From the NCBI GenBank assembly GCA_026545225.1, contig CM048853.1, positions 54,889,755-54,953,754 of the forward strand: 64,000 bases of DNA, written 5' to 3'. Positions 59,101 through 64,000 of this stretch are shown here, in pieces. Position 1 is the stretch's first letter; each line of letters starts with the position of its first letter. The notes beneath the pieces were generated by a model, which had not been told where the DNA came from, ran no database searches, and worked only from the letters and a program-made list of their open reading frames with translations. The stretch is from Cornus controversa. Lineage: Eukaryota > Streptophyta > Magnoliopsida > Cornales > Cornaceae. Position numbers and translations under genes: made by a program.

Positions 59101-62100
59101 CTTATCCTTGTAGTGTCTTTAACTCGAATCAAATTGCTCTTCCTCACTGATGCAGCCATTGATATTTAGGGCACATGACCAAACCATCTAAGGCAAAGTT
59201 ACCTCACCTTGTCCTTTATTGGGTATACTTTTAGCTTCTCTTAAAAGCATTTGTTTCTTATTTTTCATTTTCTATGACAATCATCCATCTCAACATTCTC
59301 CTTTAAAATATATTAGTCTCGGCATATATGTCTTATAATTTCCCGACGCTTTTATGTCATTGAAAGTGGCTGTCTTCTTAGAATTCTCAATCACTCAACA
59401 GAAAATACTATAGATTCACTCCTTTACATCATCCATCCTATTCAATTCTACAAGTAACATCCTCTTTAATCTTCCCCCTTGTGGATGAGTTAGATAATAA
59501 AATAGAACAAACTACTTTGGGCTTTTTCCTTTTATCCATTTTCATTATTTCCTCCATTTTACTTTAGTTTCTCAATCTGCGTCATTTTAAATCTGTAACA
59601 CCTAGTTTTCAGTCAACTTTCTTTATCAAGGACATGTGATGAGACTGCTTTCTAGATATGGCAGGTGAGTTCATCCATAACGGATGCAAGATTTATAGAA
59701 AATTAATTGCGAGCTTTGATGCGAGCCTATTGTGATTAAGAATACACTTATGTCTCCCTCGATTGGAATTGGGTGAGTTCTACAGGATCATATAGGACCT
59801 TGATCACATGAACATAGCTTGTTGAAACCTCTTTATTTTCAATTTCCACTACATTTTCTCTTACGGGACTACATCCTCTATAATAAGACAGCCCATACTT
59901 CTGGTGATAGTTCTCTTTCTAGGCATTTTACATGAATTGACAACATATTTTTAGAGGCAAAAGATAATTTTTTTCCACAAACTACAATTAAAACAAGCAA
60001 GAGTAGAAAACTGCAACAGTAGAAAATATGATTCCATAATGATCTATCCCCCTTCATAACTCTTCAAGGAGCCATTTCTAGGCTCTCCTTTAGCTGGCAT
60101 TATAACCAAGTAAGAACTTCCATTATGTAAAAAAACTGAAGAACAAATGAACAGTATGCATAAACTTAATCAAACACCAACCACGGGAAGCAAATGATTT
60201 GCCTTAGATATGATGCGAGGTACAATGGACTTGGATTACCTTTTTCTTCCTCACATATCATTTTTATCAGTACATGTGTGAAACATTTCAATATTGATAA
60301 TTCAAAATAATTTATTATTATCAAAAAGAAATTACTCAGCTGATATTCCACAAGAGTACAATATAAAATATGATGCGATCCTTGTTTGAAGAATATCAGT
60401 TCAGTGTGTTGTAGAAAAGACAAAGAAGAAAATCTTACGTCCTCACATCAAGAGCAACAAATGGAATTAGTCTTTCTGAAAGAAGCTGGGCAATGATCTG
60501 AAAGAACCCAAAGAAAAAGAAAAAATTATCACAATTCACAACTGTTGCACAACATGCACACGTACATATATGCACATCCTAACCAACAACAGATCCTCGA
60601 CATAAATGGTCTCAAACCAACTCAAGTATCAAGAATTGAAAATTGTTACAGCACCTGGCCAACACGTCCAAAGCCACAAATTATGATATGATCTTGCAAA
60701 TCATCTGTCTGAAGAAAAGGAAAAAAAAACCAAGAAAAATCAAAATTTAATGCAATCAGTAACTATACCAGTCTGATCCCAATGTCAACCCTTCACATAT
60801 AAATAATTCATCACATGGACAAAGAAATTGACTCCGTCGTCAATCAATAAAAACTCAAGCAGTAAACAAAGATCTAATAGCCTATCAATATAAATAAACA
60901 AATAAATAAAGATTTTAAAAATTAAATTCTTTAAACCGAGTTTATTGTTGGTTAAGTCGTGTCTTGTGTGTAGATCACTGTTCACCTCATCATGGCAATA
61001 ACAGTAAAAAATCGAAATGCATCATAAGTGAATATTACACAAGGTCTTTTGCAGCATAATCTGGTGTTATTATAATGCAACAAAGAAAAAAGTGTTTGCA
61101 TGTCAAAACCTTCCGGGATGGTGAACATGGATAATGAACCCTCTCATTGCAGATGGATATTCACCATCTTACTGCACATGTAGAAACTCATTCCAATCTA
61201 CTTACTTACCCATCATATCATTCAACGATATGTAAACTAATTGATCTTACAACGATATGTAAACTAATTGATCTTACAACGATATGTAAACTAATTGATC
61301 TTACAGACATACTTTATGTCAGATATTACCAGTCACTCCATTGTATTTTATCCATCATCATCTGGTTCTTTTGCATTAATTCGAAGTGGTAAAACTTTGA
61401 GAAGGAATATAAACCCAATCCACCAGCTACAACAGGCAAACTCCTATTAAATAATTTCAACCACACAACGCTGCCAGTATATTAAAAGCCTAAAACTGAA
61501 AATTGCACAGCCTAGGTAATTTAAGAACATAAAAGGTTCAATGACATTAAGAATGACATTTGAGATATTATTACAAATTCGATCACAATGTAATCAAGAA
61601 ATCATGAATTAACATGTTTATTCTCCATTACTTGTCTGCCTCTCTCATGATATAGATATAATGGACTACATCAATGGAACTAAGTTCATTCAGTTGAGTA
61701 AAATGATTATAATCCTGAATCTTGATTGGAAATCACCATACCAAATAAACCAATTTTAAATTATAAGTTAACAAAAAGACTTCCAGTGAACCACCAGTAA
61801 AAATGATTGCTCCAGATATTACTAATATCAGTAAACACTAAAGTTAAACATTTCACCTCACTCTCCACAGGTAATAAGCTTCGCACATCGTGCTGCTCAA
61901 AACGAGAGGCTATCAACTGGCCTCCAGCAGCTAACCATGGCGTGATGGCCATTGAAATACCCACCACCAGAAACAGCAAAGATGACAGCTCAGAAGACAT
62001 GATACCCTGCAAAGAACATCAATTAACAAAGAGTTAGTTGTGCTAAGAATAGCAATGATAGTAACTATAATTTGCGTTGCCAAACCCAGTTTATTTATAT

Positions 62101-63583
62101 AGGCAAGAAAGTAACAGTAAAAAGAAGAACAAAAAGGAACCTAAAAATTCAGAGTCTTGTTACCCAAAAGAAGAACATGAGTCTGAACAATGATATTGGC
62201 TTCTTACCCAAAAAGCGCCAATTACAGATTGCTTCCATTCCTATTTACAGGACCACTTCCTCCTATACATTCGCCCCTTGAAAAACTCAGAAGTACCTAA
62301 AGTTCAAGCAATCACACTGGCCTACATAACTTTAACTGAATACAGACTGCATCGTTCAAAAACCTTATTGCAAGGCTGCTAATAAGCCAATTACAATGAT
62401 GCGGCATTTTCATATAGTTAACTTGGACAACTATTATGCTTCTTCATTCTAATCTTGAAAGACAAAATGTCATTCAGAGGTTGCAATTCTTAACTATCAT
62501 AAACCAAAGCTGAGCTGGCTAAGTTCTAAGCAGGTTTACTTTGCAATTCTATGGACCGCTTGGTAGCAGAGAAGAGGAGGAGGAAGGAAAGAGATGGAAA
62601 AAGAGAAGGATGGATAGTTTTTCCCCAGATAGGTGGAAAAAATGAGGAAGGAAAACACAGAGAGGAGGGGAGGCATCCAATCCTGCCCAGAAAATTCTTT
62701 GCTCCAAAAAAACAGGCCAAAAGGATGAATAATATAGCTCCCTTTTTCACATTTTTATGACCCTTCCTTTGATATGTAAGGGTGCGTGAAACCCTTTCCG
62801 TCTTTCACTCTTTCCTTGGAGCCCCTAAAACACCCCTAGAAGTAAATATCAGCAGCTCAATTTTAGGGGCTTCAGTTTTAAGAGACCTAAGCTTGCAACT
62901 CCGACCTTTAGGAATGTTTCTTTAGCAACAACTTCAAGATGAGGCTTTTGATGTGGACACCTTTTAGCCATCACACACACGTACATATTCTAATTCAGTG
63001 AAGAAAGGCAACAACTCATGATCTCGGAAAGACATCCTTTATGTGTCTTACATATCCCTGTGAATGTGCACAACTGTAGGCTGACTCTATCTAAAAACCA
63101 ACATATATTCTCAATGGGATCAGAAATTGTAGTATGCCAATTATTTATCATATGCCCCCCCACAGATTCCATGGAAAAAATAGAAGTTTTGTATAAAGTA
63201 TAAAGTATAAAGTATAAAGCATAAAGCAACATTTTTTAATCTAATACCCAGGATAAACCTTTTTTTATATATAACTAAAAAAGGATAAACAAAATTTATG
63301 GTAAGGCTGTATAAACTATTGGCAGCTAAGCAGTAAAAGTTGCAAGCAAAATATTTAGTTTCTGAAAGAAAACCTGATTAACAGCTTCACCAAAAGCAAC
63401 AAATGCAAATTCTCCCCCTGGAGCAAGAAGAAGGCCAACTCTTATAGCAGATATGATTGATATACCAAACAGTTTACCAACCACAGCAACCAATATAGTC
63501 TTCCCACCAATTAGAAGTCCTAATGTTCCCATAATAGCTGGAAAGTTTGATACAAGAAGTTTTGGATCAATGGACATTCCAAC
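56107..63583 (-). CDS. KEA2: Chloroplast K+/H+ antiporter, KEA1/KEA2 type (3' part)
   Basis: Exons read on minus: 63374-63583, 61857-62006, 60655-60708, 60439-60497, 57827-57893, 57568-57744, 57260-57316, 56365-56439 and 56107-56229. They join without frame breaks to about 323 aa, the C-terminal part of a much longer protein whose upstream exons lie beyond the window. KEA1/2 exchange K+ for H+ at the inner envelope of chloroplasts. Seen are the end of the CPA2 membrane domain (VGMSIDPKLLVSNFP, GLLLAPGGEFAFVAFGEAVNQ, SSLLFLVVGISMAITPW), then a KTN/RCK regulatory domain with the nucleotide-binding motif HIIICGFGRVGQ, DLPVYFGDAGSRE and VRAHDVDHG, then the tail SELTELCQASGSSLGYGF. This tail marks KEA1/2. 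KEA2 is preferred over KEA1 from gene order only. Introns carry a SINE and a LINE scrap. Confidence 0.95.
58409..58523 (-). mobile_element. tRNA-derived SINE in KEA intron
   Basis: On minus: A box tagcccaatgg, B box ggttcgagccc, then 'cggtgtgggcaaaaaagtg', ending in an A-rich tail (T-rich on plus near 58407-58420). Both internal promoter boxes match consensus well, so this copy is young or kept. Confidence 0.85.
58990..59650 (-). pseudogene. LINE reverse transcriptase C-terminal scrap in KEA intron
   Basis: On minus pieces such as RRMLRWM (about 59300), DGLVMCPK in place of RWFGHV (about 59180) and IRVKDTTRIRG (about 59105) follow the order seen at the end of plant LINE proteins. Stops and frame changes abound. 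Confidence 0.6.
62007..63373. other. KEA intron, no further gene
   Basis: AT-rich intron between two KEA exons. A short 'aaagtata' run repeats at 63195-63225. Open frames at 62526-62760 face each other and are chance. Confidence 0.5.
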
Positions 63584-64000
63584 CTGAAAAGTGAAAATCC
63601 AGAATGATTCGCACATTAATAGGAATACTCCGAGCAACTATCCTTGCTCATCCTGGCAGCAGCAAAATCAATCTACTGATATAAAAAATACCAAAAAATT
63701 TTGTCCAACAATTGTCATTCTTATTATTACTGCAGTAAGAGGACCGGTGTCAAAAAATCATAATTTAATGGAAGCACGAAAAATAGATGAAAGTCCAATT
63801 ACATAGAACCGAGGTGTAAAAAGCTTGAAGACCACACAAAGACAGGATTTTCAATACATTCGATTCTCTAAAGGATTATTTTCATAGAATCAGTAATTTC
63901 AGAACTAGAAACAAGGTTTATGGAGCATATAGGTATAATAAATGGATCTTACAAATGGCTGACCCCATTCATAGTGGATTAAGGCTAGGATGATAATCTG
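63584..64000. other. KEA intron to window edge
   Basis: Continuation of the KEA gene upstream (minus). I see no exon in it. Confidence 0.5.

Noticed and set aside
63584..63637. ATG extension of the first visible KEA exon
   Set aside because: It is intron; the acceptor ttttcag directly before GTTGGAATG gives the family-matching exon start at 63583.

Overview
This is nuclear DNA of a flowering plant, most likely a eudicot. It is AT-rich, its genes are cut by many GT-AG introns, and it is packed with plant transposon families (copia and other LTR elements, MULE, hAT, Tourist-like MITE, TRIM, SINE, LINE, Helitron). I cannot name the species.

Layout. (1) 1-16.5 kb is a short-chain dehydrogenase/reductase (SDR) cluster of the neomenthol-dehydrogenase / salutaridine-reductase / carbonyl-reductase type. 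It holds two apparently intact five-exon genes on the + strand (2078-4337 and 8797-11114, 306 aa each), an inverted 3' exon scrap (about 5285-5392) and a broken third copy on the - strand (14297-16442). Between them lie a perfect 570-bp TRIM element with 5-bp target duplication, a 359-bp Tourist-like MITE, a 78-bp tandem repeat after each intact gene, and an internally deleted U2 snRNA gene that keeps its promoter. (2) 16.5-28 kb has no host gene: a truncated copia element with a long LTR, a dead LINE split by a hAT element, a large fold-back element with a 2.5-kb solo LTR inside it, and a hAT-like element containing a 128-bp Helitron. (3) 28.1-39.2 kb is a complete 11-exon threonine aspartase (taspase) gene on +. 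Its eighth intron holds a nest of an LTR retrotransposon containing a MULE containing a hAT element. (4) 40270-46327 is a full-length Mutator-like element with about 80-bp terminal inverted repeats and 9-bp target duplications. It carries a MURA transposase gene dead by in-frame stops and, convergent to it, an intact small GRF zinc-finger/transmembrane ORF. (5) 47144-52080 (-) is a complete plastid bifunctional methylenetetrahydrofolate dehydrogenase/cyclohydrolase gene (FOLD4 type, 361 aa). (6) 52.2-56 kb holds small MITE-like elements and a decayed RPA70-like gene. (7) 56107-63583 (-) is the 3' part of a chloroplast K+/H+ antiporter gene (KEA1/KEA2 type), running off the right edge.

The order taspase - FOLD4 - KEA2 matches the top of Arabidopsis chromosome 4 as I recall it (At4g00590, At4g00620, At4g00630), so the right half looks like an old conserved block expanded by transposons. 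The left half is a young, still rearranging SDR cluster. The three conserved genes are not one pathway: taspase is a protease, FOLD4 acts in plastid one-carbon metabolism, and KEA exchanges K+ for H+ at the plastid envelope. All exon borders were read by eye from splice sites, frame continuity and family similarity; no alignment program was run.
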